DNA from: Anisodus tanguticus
Lineage: Eukaryota; Streptophyta; Magnoliopsida; Solanales; Solanaceae
Length of the DNA: 64,000 nucleotides
Assembly: GCA_034509755.1 (NCBI GenBank)
Contig: CM067544.1
Location: 7,605,501-7,669,500, forward strand
Reading direction: 5' to 3'
The notes below the pieces were generated by a model. That model did not search any database. It had not been told where the DNA came from and saw nothing but the letters and a program-made list of their open reading frames with translations. The position numbers and the translations under genes are program-made. Shown in pieces: positions 1 through 11,354 of this stretch (positions within the stretch are counted from its first letter, which is position 1; every line of letters begins with the position of its first letter).

Positions 1-270
1 TGGGAATAGTGGATAACACAAGCACCCAAAAATCCGAAGGTGAGAATAAGAAGGGTTCTTATTATATAAGATTTTGAGAGGGGAAGAATATGTCGACCTT
101 TAGACGGAATTATGTTCGAAGGTAAGTGGCCATTTGTAGTGCATGATGCCAAAAATACGGAGGTATGGAGGCATGGATTAGGAGAGTTCGGACAATGTTA
201 TTTATGGAACGAATTTTGCGTTCGGCTTTCCCATTTTGTGAAGATGTATGAGGACATGAAAACCGAAAAT

Positions 271-795
271 TTATCCCATGAGTAGCACAAAATTCTCGAA
301 ACTCCTATTGTCATACTCTTTCCCATTATCACATTGAATATTTTTTATTTCTCTTTCGAATTGAGTACGAATGAATGCTCTAAATTTTATGAAGACGGAA
401 AACACTTGTGATTTATTCGCAATTGGAAACGTCCACAAAAATCTAGAATAATCGTCTAAAAAGAGAACATAATATCGATGACCCATTGAACTAAGAACAG
501 GAGATGTCCATAAGTCGCTATGAACAATGTCAAATGGCATAGAAGTATGAGAATTGGAGTCTACAAATGGCAACTTAACACTTTTTCCTAATGAACAAGA
601 TTGACACATTGGAGTACGACTCGTACCCTTACAAGAAATAAAGCTATTTTTATCTAATACCGATAAAATAGAAGATCCCGGATGACCCGGACGAGCATGC
701 CACATGGAAGGAGAGATGGTGCAAAAAGCCGATGGCAAGGTGGACTCGATGGACGAAAACCGGGCATGATAGGATATAGATCCCCCTACTATCAC
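271..795 (-). pseudogene. Copia GAG-pre-integrase and integrase core fragment
   Basis: An open stretch of about 174 codons. It contains the GAG-pre-integrase signature (WHARPGHPG, then CQSCSLGKSVKLPF) followed by the integrase catalytic core: HSDLW with the first Asp, a YYVLFLDDYSRFLW block, and QCDNGKEYDN with the second Asp. The third acidic residue should lie further left, where the frame is broken. In the retrovirus-like cycle this domain inserts cDNA into the host genome. Homology continues toward position 1 in other frames, so this is the readable middle of a decayed pol gene. Confidence 0.85.
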
Positions 796-1119
796 ACCTC
801 ATGAGACGACTCCCCGTCTTGAAATCCTTCACAGAGAAACCGAAAGGATCAAATTCAACGAAACGAATTGTCATTCGTGAACTTTCGGACGTACACTAAA
901 TTTTTAATCAATTTAGGAGCATGTAAAGTATTTTTCAAGAGGAGTGGTGGATTGGGGGAGACAACGTTTTCGACCATACCCTAGAATTGGAATAGAACGC
1001 CATTACCAATAATTATCCCCGAGGGGTGCTCAAATTGGAATAAGATGAGAGAGTACCCGAGTCGGAAGTCATGTGAGTAGTGGCCCCGGTGTCCATGTAC
1101 CAATTTTGGTCCGGTTGAG

Positions 1120-1500
1120 TCAATCCCAACGTGTGCATCGCGGCCTCGATATCGGTCCGAGTAGGGCTGCCGCATGATGGGCTTGCGGAGGTCGGGGTCC
1201 AAGAACTCCTTGCCGAGCCGGGCCTCGTCCGTAATTGCTACCACCGCCGCCGCCGGGCCACCGGCCGATGGGGCCGCCACCGCCGGGCATTGGGCACGGA
1301 CCGTTGGCCGCCCCACCGGCCGCCGGAATTTCCCCGCCGCTCGCCGGTACGGGCCGCCGGCCCACGGTCCACCGCCATCGCTTTCCATCGCCATGGGCCC
1401 CACCGCTCGGGCCCATGGGGGCGGTGGGCCACCGTTCCCTGGATGGGACCCACCGACGTTTTGCGACTACCGGAACCTCCACCATTACCACCGCGTTTGC
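1120..1500 (-). other. GC-rich Gly/Pro-rich gag-pol linker
   Basis: This stretch lies between the gag remnant (1571-2262) and the integrase remnant. It is extremely GC-rich, with runs of GGGCC and CCGCC, against an AT-rich surrounding. Minus-strand frames read as Gly/Pro/Arg-rich low-complexity peptide. The element at 35189-40128 has a milder version in the same place (about 38640-38930), so I read this as the expanded C-terminal part of gag rather than a gene. Open frames on both strands here are composition artefacts. Confidence 0.6.
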
Positions 1501-1570
1501 CCCCGCGTTTTTGTTATTATTCTTGCGATTATTCTTGCCGCCACCATGATTATGGTTTTGGCCCGAATTA

Positions 1571-2262
1571 TTAACAAAACCTCGAAGGATTAGGAGAGGA
1601 TGCCATCATGACAATCGGGACTTGCTCCGTAGCCGCCTTTTTAGCCAAACCGGCTTCTTCCAACGTAAGCATGGAGCGGGCTTGATGGAAGTCGGGAAGA
1701 GGGTTGCTTTGGCGAAGGAGAGTGCCAACACCATTATAGGCCTCCGAAAGACCGGCAACCAACCGTAGAACTAGACGATTATTTGTTACTTGGTGCGCCA
1801 ACGTTACGGAGTTGATCCGCCAATTCCTTTAGTTTCTTGCAATATGCGAAAACGTTCGGAAATACGTCCATTCGAACGAGAGAGAATTCTGCTCGAGTGT
1901 GACGATACGGGAATGCTTTGGTTGTCTTGGAATATGTCACGCAATCTATTCCATGCGGCCATAGCCGTGGTATCGGGCTCCATAATCGTCTCGTAGAAGG
2001 TCCACCGAAATAGTGGCGTATATCCACCGAAGAACGGTAGCATCAAGTGTAATCCACACCTCGGGATCCTCCGCGGAAGGGGTCTAGCGGGAGGAATTAT
2101 GTGATGAAGAACTTGATACGAGATAGCGTGAATTTTAAACAACTCCGCCCACGTTGCATATTGAACGTTTTCCATCTCAAGAACAATAGGGACACCGAGC
2201 TTGATATTGGAAACCGTGAGGGCGGGGGTGAAAATTGTTCTTAGACATATTTGAAAGAACAA
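1571..2262 (-). pseudogene. Copia gag (nucleocapsid precursor) remnant
   Basis: Two overlapping minus-strand frames together carry a Copia gag. The N-terminal part (2262 downward) includes YATWAELFKIH and YQVLHHIIPP. The later part includes [16 protein letters not shown], then NRLVLRLVAGLSEAYNGVGT and NPLPDFHQARSMLTLEE. This matches the UBN2-type gag layout also seen at 38990-39688. At least one frameshift lies between the halves. Gag would form the virus-like particle; this copy cannot. Confidence 0.8.
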
Positions 2263-2416
2263 AGAAGGAGGATAAATTTAAGAGAGGTTTTTGGGAGCGG
2301 AAGACGAGATATTTGGAGAGAAAAACCCGAGGGAAGGGGGGGGGGGGTTCTCGGCCAAGGATACAAAAAGTTTGAGAGAAGAAAACTTTTGTTTAGACCT
2401 AGTCTCTTTGATACCA

Positions 2417-2569
2417 TGAAAGAAATAATCCCCTTGATTATTTTCATTGATTTAATAGCTATATATACAAGTTACATATTTCCATAATAGGAAAATCCTT
2501 TTCCTATTCTACTTCTAAATCCTTATTCTACCATAATTCTAACTATATAATTATGGTAGGTGTATAACA
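2417..2569 (-). repeat. 5' LTR of the left-edge Copia element, with PBS
   Basis: On + it starts TGAAAGAAATAATCC and ends GTGTATAACA, so it has TG..CA ends and is 153 bp. Directly inside it (about 2399-2416) the minus strand reads TGGTATCAAAGAG, the usual primer-binding site matching the 3' end of initiator Met-tRNA. Short LTRs of this size fit the Ale/Retrofit type. The partner LTR is outside the window. Confidence 0.75.
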
Positions 2570-3347
2570 CTAATTAAGGTAACCTTTACACTACAATATA
2601 CTCCAAATATATATACCATATATACAATATTGTTTTGTAACTAATTTGGCCGAGAATGGGCTGAGCCCACTGCTGGGCTTTGTTTAACAGTTTGACATAA
2701 TTCTCATTAAATAAAAGTATTGTATTATCATCTTTTAATTTACATTTATGTACAGAGAGATTAATTGTGAGTTTGTGACACTATTCATTCGTATCACTTG
2801 TTGCTCTCAAGAGCCAAACAAATTGATACTAAATAAACTTTTGTAGTCATTTTTTATATGACTAATGAGAAATATGGAGTATAGTATAAATACTTTTTGT
2901 GTATTTTCTAAATAAAAAAAAACCTATAATCTATCCAATAAATGTAACTGATATTTTTGTTAACTAAATGGACCCTCAATAAACAAAAAGTTCCAAACAA
3001 TTTAGGACAATGGTATTTTTAAATATATATATATATATCCAATCACAAAAATGGGCATCCCCTCTTCACCTTATGGACAAACTGTGACCACATCCCTTTT
3101 CTTTTATCCAAAAAGTATTTTGTTTTTAATGTTTCCTCTCGAAACCTCTCACATGCCCATGTCCCAAACTTCAAGCTCCTCTTATTCCAATGTCACCTAA
3201 AATCAAATTGATATTTTCTGACATGCCATATTCTTTGCTTTTTACACTTTCCTATAATAATGCTCCATTGCTAAATTAACTAATTAACTAATTAATAATT
3301 AATTCTAACATTGTGTAAGGAATCTCTTCGCCCAACACATTCTTTTA
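2570..3347. other. AT-rich intergenic DNA, no gene seen
   Basis: I see no coding frame or recognisable domain here. There is a short (AT)n run near 3023-3040 and several AT-rich low-complexity patches. Confidence 0.6.
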
Positions 3348-3349
3348 TA

Positions 3350-3714
3350 TTCTCTCGGTATCAAATTATTTATTATTTTTTAATTTACGAGCCCTTTAAA
3401 ATATACTTTTTTTTATTTATTTTTACTTATTACATTTTAACTTGACGCGCCTATTAAAGAGTCAAAAATAGAATGATCATTTTACTATATCACCCCTATT
3501 TATTATTAAGTAACATAATGATTAAAATAAATAAAACATATTTTAAAAGTTATGCAATCACTAATTTTTTTTAAAATTTATCAACCCAATAATAAATGAT
3601 AAGGGTAAAATAGGTATGAACTGGTACATTATCTCTTAATTTTTTAAAGTGGACAAGTAATATTTGATAACTATTTTTAGTATATTGGACAAGTAAAACT
3701 GGATGGAGGAAGTA
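3350..3714. mobile_element. Stowaway-like MITE
   Basis: The left end reads TATTCTCTCGGTATCAA and the right end reads ACTGGATGGAGGAAGTA. These are degenerate forms of the paired 'TACTCCCTCCGTTC' termini of Stowaway (Tc1/mariner-derived) elements. The right end also has the common internal motif GGACAAGTAAAA. The interior is AT-rich and non-coding. Confidence 0.55.
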
Positions 3715-3925
3715 TTAATTAGGATGGACATTTAACCTACTTTACCATTATTTATTTTTAAGTATTAATCTCTGTCCATTAAATGTTTTAATGTTGCATC
3801 TTCATTAATAACAAAAGGTAAAATATAGAAAAATAATTAATTATGTCTTGAATTTATAAAACGTTAAATAATTTTAGATAACTATTTTTAGTAATCACGA
3901 TAAATAATTTAAGACGGAGGGGGTA
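3715..3925. repeat. MITE fragment related to 42991-43249
   Basis: From GACATTTAACCTACTTTACC to ACGGAGGGGGTA this stretch is closely similar to the sequence at about 43048-43249, in the same orientation. It abuts the previous MITE, so it is probably a truncated second copy or part of a composite. Confidence 0.55.
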
Positions 3926-4966
3926 TCCGGTATAAATCTTCTTTGGTCTTCTTCCTTTTTTTATCTATTCATTATAGAGTATTTAGTTATTATATTTTTG
4001 CATCAAATAAGATCTATGCAAAGAAAAGGTGCGATTTAAAATGTTATACTTGTAGCATTGAGAATTGGTTTAAGCTGACACAGATTTTTAGAGGCAATCT
4101 TGATAAAGATACTATCCACGACATTTGGTCGGATGTCTCTAAGATTTCCTTTTGTTTTCTTGCAATATGACTTTAAACATTTGCCAATATTATTTGGTTC
4201 AACAAACTTCCTCTTGTCATCGCACGAGTGCGCTTTGCTTCACATGTGCTTCTCGATGTCTCCCTTCCTTCTTCACATGCATGAAAATAGAATTTTATTT
4301 CTTATTTTTTGGATTTTATGAATATTATTTGGTACTATTTTCTTCCCAAAATATCAGATAAAGGATAAATTTTATGGTAAGCGGACAGACAGATCAGTCA
4401 TATTTATTGGAATTAGAAACTATTATGTAATTTCTTTCTCATTTATCTATGTTTTGATAAACAAAGGGCGGATGGAGCACTATAACTAGGAGTTCACAAA
4501 TTTTCAATGCAAGGTATAAATTTATGTTTAAAATTTTATTAAAATTATAATAAATATTAGATATGAATTCATAAATTTTAGAAATATAATGGTTCAATTC
4601 TAAAAATTATAAAAGATTGAACCCCTAAAATTTAAATTTTAGATTCACCTTAAAAGTTATCAAGTTCATATGCTAGTGGGAGGTAGAAAAAATTCATCTA
4701 GGTGCGCACAATTTAGTACGGATACTACGGTCATAAAGAAAAATTTCGATGAATCGTCTGATTGATAGACCGAATACATATCCGTATACTTCATACATAC
4801 GATACAACTGCTCCTATTAATTTGAGACTGCTTAAGATGTAGTTAACTGAATGAAATGTTTATTTACTCCATATAATGATGCGCCTTTCAACAAGAAGAG
4901 GTCCCAGCTTTATGTTATTTCGTTTCCGTAGTTTTAAACTTTTTGCTCTTCCCGGTTATCTATTTT
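3926..4966. other. AT-rich intergenic DNA, no gene supported
   Basis: Short open frames exist (for example 3943-4170 and 4100-4321) but have hydrophobic, AT-driven composition and no recognisable domain. Nothing else stands out. Confidence 0.5.
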
Positions 4967-5119
4967 GTTAGAGATAATGCTGTATTTAGTTGGTAATTAT
5001 ATATCTCGATCTTAGCTCGATAAGGTGTACATTAAACACCTATATAAGTACTTGTAATGAATGACAGGATCAATTGGCTTGTAAAATCACCTAATTTCTG
5101 TTCAATTAGAAGCTTAACA
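4967..5119. repeat. Possible solo Copia LTR
   Basis: The sequence begins TGTTAGAGATAATGC and ends AGCTTAACA, giving TG..CA ends with a 3-bp inverted terminus (TGTTA/TTAACA). It holds a TATA-like CTATATAAG near 5040. The size of about 153 bp fits short-LTR Copia elements. No matching 5-bp duplication is visible, so this is only a candidate. Confidence 0.3.
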
Positions 5120-5302
5120 AAAACTTATTGTTCAGCAGAAGGTTGATTTGCACTGTGTCATTGGCAAAAGGTTCTTTTAACTCGTTTGATTGCTTAAGGC
5201 AGTGCCAGAATATGAAGTTTATGGGTTTAGATTTCTAGTCTAGTTACTAGATTCTAATTTAATAATTTATACATATTTTATATTTTTTAATATAAACATG
5301 AG

Positions 5303-5830
5303 AGAAGCGCGATTGAGATAGTTCGGGCATGTGAAGACAAGGGGTGTGGATACGCCAGTTAGAAGGTGTGAAGAGATTGGCGGTCGCAGGGGCGTGAGGT
5401 AGAGGTAGGCCGAAGAAGAACTTGGGGGAAATGATTAGACAGGACATGGCATAACTCCAACTGACTGAGGACATCACCGTAGATAGGAAGTTATGTAGTC
5501 GAGGATTAGAATAGAAGATTAGTAAGTAGTTGAGTCTGTATGTGAGGGAGGTTGGGGGACTAGCCTTTTCATCTCCTCTTTTTCTTAGTAGTGGTATTTA
5601 AGTATCGCGTAGATCATTAGTTCTATATGAGTACTACTTCATTTGTTCTATATCTTGATATTTTCTGATGTCTTATTTTCTTGCAATCTTGTATTGATTG
5701 CGTACTTTTTGAGCCAATGGTATCGGAAATCGCCTCTCTGCCACACAAATGTAGAGGTAAGGTTTGCATACATAATAGCTTCCCCAGACTCCAATTCGTG
5801 AGATTACATTGAGTATGTTATTGTTGTTGT
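5303..5830 (+). mobile_element. 5'-truncated RTE-type LINE (3' end)
   Basis: Only the C-terminal end of the reverse-transcriptase ORF and the 3' UTR remain. Despite stops, the reading GHV..RGVDTPVRRCEE is recognisable, parallel to the copies at 48290-48400 and 61064-61405. It ends with the family tail and (TTG)n. It is flanked by TTAATATAAACATGAG (5287-5302) and TTAATATAAATATGAG (5831-5846), a 16-bp target site duplication with one mismatch, so both ends are well defined. Confidence 0.85.
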
Positions 5831-6232
5831 TTAATATAAATATGAGGCTTGAATCAAAGTTACTATTTTACTTAAACTACCTTTACTTCCATTAAACTTC
5901 ATATATTTAATTCACTAGTTTTATGTACGATAACTAATTGTATCCACTATAATAGTGTAGTCATAAACTATCTCACATGACTTGCATTAGTAGACAAGGC
6001 AATGGCAGTGATGCAATGAAATTCACTTTATAATGATGAGGGCTAGTGAGTTCAAAAGTCCGACGAGCTTCAGCAGAATAAGAAAATCTTGTAGCTCACA
6101 TGCATCGTCATTATGCTCTGTATCATTATCAATTACGCATCATCGCGATTTGCTATACTTCTAAAATATTAGGCTTTGTTTTAAGAGAGAACGAGATTGG
6201 TTCAATGAATATGCGAGAATTAGGCAGCCTAA

Positions 6233-7015
6233 TGATAAATATTGACAGCAGCAGAAACAGAGAAAGTAATATAGCAACTGAAAATACTTGATTTACTTCA
6301 ATGTTAATCAAATACATCAGATACTTTTAAATAGAGAAAAAGCAACTAAAGAGCTATTTGGACATGATTTGAAATCATAATATGAAATCAGTGATTAGGA
6401 ATTATGATAATTTGAAGTTGAAGTTTTGTTTGGTAATGATTTGTAATCATAATATGAAAATTTTCTCAATTCTCATACAATCTTACCAAATGAGCAAATC
6501 ATGGTTCATAACAAAATTAATACGCTACTAGAAAGACTTTTTTAAAAATAAAACATCAATTGATCGAATTTTAGATTCAATAAAAAAATAAAATTAAACT
6601 TGAGTATAATATAATCCACCCACATGGTATAGACAATTTCTTAATATCTTACTCCTATCAACTTGTATATCTTTTAATATTTGATAAAATGATTGGTAAA
6701 CATGATTAGTAAATATATCTACCAAATTATAAATCTTTTTTCATAAAATATAAACTTATGGGTCAAGTTTTATATTTAAAAAAGTTTGAAATCATGATTT
6801 AAAATTCCAAATCATCCAATTGGGAAAATGCGTGATTTGGGATTTCAAATCATGATATGAAGTTGAAGTTGAAATTTTATCCAAATTGCATAAACAAACG
6901 GTGATTTGAAATCAAATTATGAAATCATGATATGAAAACGCATGGCCAAACGCATACTAACTGAACATGACCATGACTCCAAAATAAAAGTAAAAAATGA
7001 CCACATAATACATGC
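6233..7015 (-). repeat. Truncated LTR copy of outer Copia element (carries a MITE)
   Basis: From TGATAAATATTGACAGC onward this matches the LTR at 14222-15383, interrupted by a MITE at 6350-6957. Homology resumes at ACTGAACATGACCATG and is lost near 7015, where the remnant of another element's LTR starts. It would be the 3' LTR of the minus-strand element whose gag lies at 11355-12630, but its outer flank (CCTAA) does not match the flank of the other LTR (TCTTC). Confidence 0.7.
6350..6957. mobile_element. Harbinger-like MITE inside LTR
   Basis: The termini pair as inverted repeats around TTTGGACATG (left) and CATGGCCAAA (right). The interior repeats the near-palindrome GATTTGAAATCAT many times. 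The element is flanked on both sides by ACTAA, and the uninterrupted LTR at 14222-15383 has a single AACTAACTGAAC at this point, so the empty site is preserved in the same window. TAA-type target sites suit PIF/Harbinger MITEs. No coding capacity. Confidence 0.65.
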
Positions 7016-7094
7016 TTGTATTAGGTGTGATTTGGAACTCAAATTCTAACAACTGGTATCAAGAGCGACAGGTTGTGTTGCGATTCAGAAAACG

Positions 7095-8215
7095 ATGGGA
7101 GGCGAAGATGGTTCGGCCCACGGCATCGGAAAATTCAATGGTACGAATTTTGTGTTTTAGAGAATGCAGATTGAAGATTATTTGTACGGCAGAAAGCTTC
7201 ATGAACCTCTGAGTCCGAACCCAGAGGAGAGACAGGTTCTGGGAGTCATTCGATTGACGCTGTCGAAGAACGTTGCTCATAACGTGGCGAAGGAGAAGAC
7301 CACCTCTGGCATGATGAAGGTTCTATCCGACATGTATGAGAAACCTTCGGCAAATAATAAGGTATTTCTCATAAAGAAAGTCTTTCATCTAAAGATGGAG
7401 GAGGTGCTCATGTTGCAACGCACATGAATGAATTCAACACGATTGTCAATCAATTGTCATCCGTTGCAATCGAGTTTAACGATGAAGTGCAAGCCCTAAT
7501 TTTGCTGGCGTCTCTACCGAATAGCTGGGAGCCAATGAGAGCAGCTATTAGTAATTATGTTGGCAGTGATAAACTAAAATACAACGATGTTAGAGATCGT
7601 ATCCTTACTGAGGAGGTTCGCTGGATAGATTCTAGTGAGGCATCGACGAGTTCTGCTTTGAATGTTTAGAACAGAGGCAGAAATTATGACAGAAACTACA
7701 ACCAAAATAAGGGCAAGTCGAAGTCAAGGAATGGCAGGGGTCAATCCAGATCCGGGCGAACACTAGAGTGTTGGAATTGTGGGAAAATGAGTCACATCAA
7801 GAAGAATTGCAAGGCACCGAAGAAGAAGGACAACAAGGGGGGTGGAATCAATGCAGCCACTGAAGACATTGGTGATGAGCTGTTGTTGTCTGTTGACAGC
7901 CCGATCAACTATTGGGTGCTTGACTCATGAGCTTTTTTCTACACCACCTCACATCGTGATATAATGATGAATTACGTTATTGGGAATCACGGGAAAGTCT
8001 ATTTGGCAGATGGTAAGCCTTTAGACATTGTTGGTATTAGAGATATTAATTTGAAGATGTCAAATGGAAACGTGTGGAGGATCACAAAGGTCAGACATGT
8101 GCCGAAGCTGATGCGTAATCTGATCTCAGTGAGTCAGCTTGATGATGAGGGACATGATCTTAATTTTGGTAATGGGTCTTGGAAGGTGACGAAAGGTGCT
8201 ATAGTGGTTGGTTGA
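7095..8215 (+). pseudogene. Copia gag and aspartic protease region
   Basis: Translation from ATG 7095 reads GKFNGTNFVF then a stop in place of the usual Trp, then RMQIEDYLYGRKLHEPL. A frameshift lies near 7420. The gag continues with LPNSWEPMRAAI, a Gly/Arg/Asn-rich basic stretch, and a CCHC zinc knuckle CWNCGKMSHIKKNC (about 7771-7812). The protease active site should read LDSGAS but reads L-D-S-stop-A, with TGA at 7928-7930. The rest of the protease (YLADGKPLDIVG, RHVPKLMRNLISVSQLD) is open to 8215. No product can form. Confidence 0.9.
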
Positions 8216-8221
8216 GGTAAG

Positions 8222-9367
8222 AAAATTGGTACTCTTTATATGACGACGAGTTGTCGTGATACAACCATTTTTGTTGACAACAATAAGGAGACAGAGCAGT
8301 GGCATTGCAGGCTGGGGCATATGAGTGAGAAAGAGATGAAGCTCTTGGTGTCTAACGACATGATTCCGAAGCTGAAGTCGGTGGATCATCATATATGTGA
8401 GCTGCATTCTCGGAAAACAAAAGCAAGTAAGTTTTTCAAATGCATGTAAGGAATTGAAAGCTGAAAAGCTTGAATTGGTGCACACTGACGTGTGCGGACC
8501 TGCTACTGTCCCCTCAGTCGGAGGATCACATCACTACGTGACCTTCATTGATGATTCAACCAGGAAGCTATGGGTTTATTTTATAAAATATAAATCTGAC
8601 GTATTCATTGTCTTCAAAAGGTGGAAAGCCATGGTCGAGAATGAGACAAACCTCAAGTTGAAGAGCCTGAGGTCCGACAACTGTGGAGAATACATTGACG
8701 GTAACTTCAAACAGTATTGTGCTGATAATGGGATCAATATGTTGAAGACTATTCCTGGAACGCCCCAACAAAATAGAATAGCGGAAATGATAAATTGAAC
8801 ATTAAACGAGCGTGCATGGAGCATGAGAATACATGTTGGACTGCCCAAGACATTCTGGGTTGATGCAATCAATACCGCAGCCTTCTTGATTAACAGAGGA
8901 TTGTCTGTTCCTTTGGGTTTCAGAATTCCAAAAGAGGCTTGGAGTGGAAAAAAAAGGTAAATCTTTCTTTTCTGAAAGTATTTGGTTGCTTATCCTATGT
9001 TCATATTGATGCTACTACTAGAAGTGAACTTAATCCGAAATATAAGAAGTGTTATTGTATTGGCTATGGTGACACCAAGATTGGTTATCGATTCTGGGAT
9101 AACCAAAATCGGAAGATCATCCGAATGAGGGACGTCGTCTTCAATGAACATGTGCTGTACAAAGACAAATTACGGGAGAGTTCAGAATATAAGAACAAGG
9201 AATCAGAAATAGCTGATTTGAAAAACTTATCGGCACCCGAGCTACATCAAGGTACTACTGCGGCAGAGGAACAAGAAGCACTAGAAGAAGGCCGACAAGC
9301 CAGTGATGGCGAGGTTGATGAAAATGCCGATTCTGAAACAAATCAGCAAACGTCGATCACAAAATAA
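8222..9367 (+). pseudogene. Copia integrase, fragmented
   Basis: The HHCC-like pre-integrase segment is readable (EQWHCRLGHMSEKEM). It is followed by the catalytic core: HTDVCGP, FIDDSTRKLWVYF, RSDNCGEY and TPQQNRIAEMIN, the last carrying the catalytic Glu in AEM. A stop follows at about 8797, and after it ARSMRIHVGLPKTFWVDAI-type sequence continues. From 8939 comes LSFLKVFGCLSYVHID and the basic tail. Several stops and a frameshift break the frame, so it is not functional. Confidence 0.85.
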
Positions 9368-9463
9368 TCATCCAAGATCAGAAAGCCGGTTCACAGGTTC
9401 TCTCCGTCCCTAAACTGCATTCTGCTCACAAACAGAGGGGAGCCGGAATGTTATGAAGAAGCA

Positions 9464-10983
9464 ATGCAAGTTGATGAATCGATCAAGTGGGAGCTGACAA
9501 TGAAAGATGAGATGGACTCACTGTTGTCAAATCATACATGGGAGTTAGCTAAGTTACCAGAGGAGAAGAAGGCGTTGCAGAACAAATGGGTCTATCGGAT
9601 AAAGGAAGAACACGGTGGAAGTAAGTGTTATAAAGCAAGGCCGGTTGTGAAGGAATTTCAACATAAATAAGGCATCGACTACACAGAGATCTTCTTTCCT
9701 GTAGTCAAGTTGGTTACAATCATAACTGTTCTTGGGCTGGTAGCAAAGGAAGATCTGCATCTTCAACAGATGGACGTGAAAACTATTTTTCTTCATGGTG
9801 ATTTAGATGAGGAAATCTACTTGAAACAACCCGAGGAATTTGAGGTCAAAGGGAAAGAAAATCTAGTGTGCAATCTTCAAAAGAGCCTGTACGGACTGAA
9901 ACAGGCTCCAAGACAGTGGTATAAGAAGTTTGACAGTTTTATGAAGAAAGCCGAGTTCGTAAGGTGCGAAGCAGATCACTGTTGTTACTTCAAGAGATTT
10001 GAAGATTCCTACATGATACTGCTTCTTTATGTTGACGACATGTTGATCGTAGGAGCAGACCTACATGAGATTGATCGGCTGAAAAAGAAGTTGTCAAAAG
10101 AATTTGCAATGAAGGATCTGGGAACCGCAAAGTAAATCCCTGGGATGAGAATCATCAGAAGTAAGGAGGGACTCAAGCTCTCACAAAAAGAATACGTGAA
10201 GAAGGTTCTCAAGAGGTTCAAGATGGATAATGCCAAGCCAGTCAGTACTCCCTTGGCTGGACACTTTCATTTGTCAAAAGATCAGTCGCCGGTGACCGAG
10301 AATGAGATAAAGCATATGGATAAGGTACCATATGCCTCTGCTATTGGCAATCTTATGTATGTGATGGTATGTACAAGGCCAGACATTGCACATGCAGTGG
10401 GAGTTGTTAGCAGGTTTATGAGCAATCCGGGAAAGCAACACTAGAGGCTGTGAAGTGGATTTTCAGATATCTGAAGGGCAGCTCGAGCTCAGCTTTGTGT
10501 TTCCGAAAGTCAGAGACAGGATTGCAGGGATATGTTGATGCTGACAATGGTGGTGATGTTGATAGTAGAAAGAGCACATCCGGGTATGTTTACACCTTCG
10601 GAGGTACTGCGATTTATTGGGTTTCAAAGTTGCAGAAGATAGTATCTCTCTCTAGTTGTGAGGCCGAGTATGTTGCCGTCACGGAGGCCATGAAGGAGAT
10701 GATGTGGCTACAATCTTTTCTGCGGGAATTGGATCAGGACCACGAGGGGAGTGTGATATACTGTGATAGCCAGGGTGTCATTCATTTGGCAAATAACCCA
10801 GTTTACCATTCTCGCACGAAGCACATGCAACTTCGGTACCACTTCATCCGATCAGCTTTGGAAGATGAAGTGTTAGTGCTTGAGAAGATCCCAGAGAGTC
10901 AGAATCCAGCAGACATGCTGATGAAGGGTGTGCCGAATGATAAACTGAAGTTGTGTGCAACTTCAGTTGGACTTATTGGATGA
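9464..10983 (+). pseudogene. Copia reverse transcriptase and RNase H
   Basis: The reverse transcriptase reads WELTMKDEMDSLLSNHTWEL, KWVYRIKEEHGG, then after a stop near 9668 LHLQQMDVKTIFLHGDL, SLYGLKQAPRQWYKKF and the intact catalytic box LLYVDDMLIV (about 10024-10053). RNase H from 10450 has GYVDAD, KSTSGYVYTFGG, SSCEAEYVAVTEA and YHSRTKHM in one open frame to the stop at 10981. Stops near 9668, 10133 and 10442 split it into four pieces. Motif wording fits the Tnt1/Tork lineage. Confidence 0.9.
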
Positions 10984-11044
10984 GGATCGGAGTCGCCGAT
11001 GCAAATAGAGACAGATGATTGAAATTAGTCTCCAAGTGAGAGAT

Positions 11045-11354
11045 TGTTGAGTTGTGGAGTCTAATTCATCGCTGACACTATGAAGACCCTACGCAGAGTG
11101 TGGGACGCTGAAGGCCCTAGTCTAGTTTTCGCTATATATAGACTACGAGCGCCGATTTTCTTTCTTATGTCGAGCAAGAGAGAAAAAGAGAATTGTAAAT
11201 TCAAACTCCCTATTTAATTATAGTAAAATCTGCAATGGCAAAGTGGACATAACTTTCACATTGAGGGTGAACCATTATAAATCTGTGTGTGTTATTTGAT
11301 CTTCATTTATTTATTATTTTTTATTAGATAGGATTTGAGACTCAAATACTAACA
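11045..11354 (+). repeat. 3' LTR of the Tnt1-like element
   Basis: It starts TGTTGAGTTGTGGAG and ends CTCAAATACTAACA, with a polypurine-type tract (AAGTGAGAGAT) just upstream. A TATA-like TATATATAGACTAC lies near 11131. The last bases match the stub AACTCAAATTCTAACA next to the PBS at 7036-7051. Confidence 0.75.

Larger units (their letters stand above)
1..2569 (-). mobile_element. Ty1/Copia retrotransposon, cut by left window edge
   Basis: Read on the minus strand, the order is 5' LTR (2417-2569), primer-binding site, gag, a Gly/Pro-rich linker and integrase, running off the window at position 1. The integrase stretch at 1-270 aligns by eye with the equivalent part of the full-length element at 35189-40128, so the two are relatives in the short-LTR Copia group (Ale/Retrofit-like). 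Frames are broken in gag and integrase, so it is non-functional. Reverse transcriptase, RNase H and the 3' LTR would lie outside the window. Confidence 0.85.
7016..11354 (+). mobile_element. Decayed Tnt1-like Copia retrotransposon
   Basis: Order on +: a stub of the 5' LTR (about 7020-7051), PBS TGGTATCAAGAGCG at 7054, gag, protease, integrase, reverse transcriptase, RNase H, then 3' LTR at 11045-11354. The gene order and motifs are those of the Tnt1/Tork group of Ty1/Copia. Many stops split pol. The 5' LTR is nearly gone, which suggests a deletion that also removed part of the neighbouring LTR. Confidence 0.9.

Noticed and set aside
981..1593. Six overlapping open frames on both strands
   Set aside because: They come from GC-rich, stop-poor composition in the Copia gag linker; only the minus-strand element is real.
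3943..4361. Three overlapping short plus-strand frames
   Set aside because: Overlapping, hydrophobic and AT-driven, without a motif or matching neighbour.
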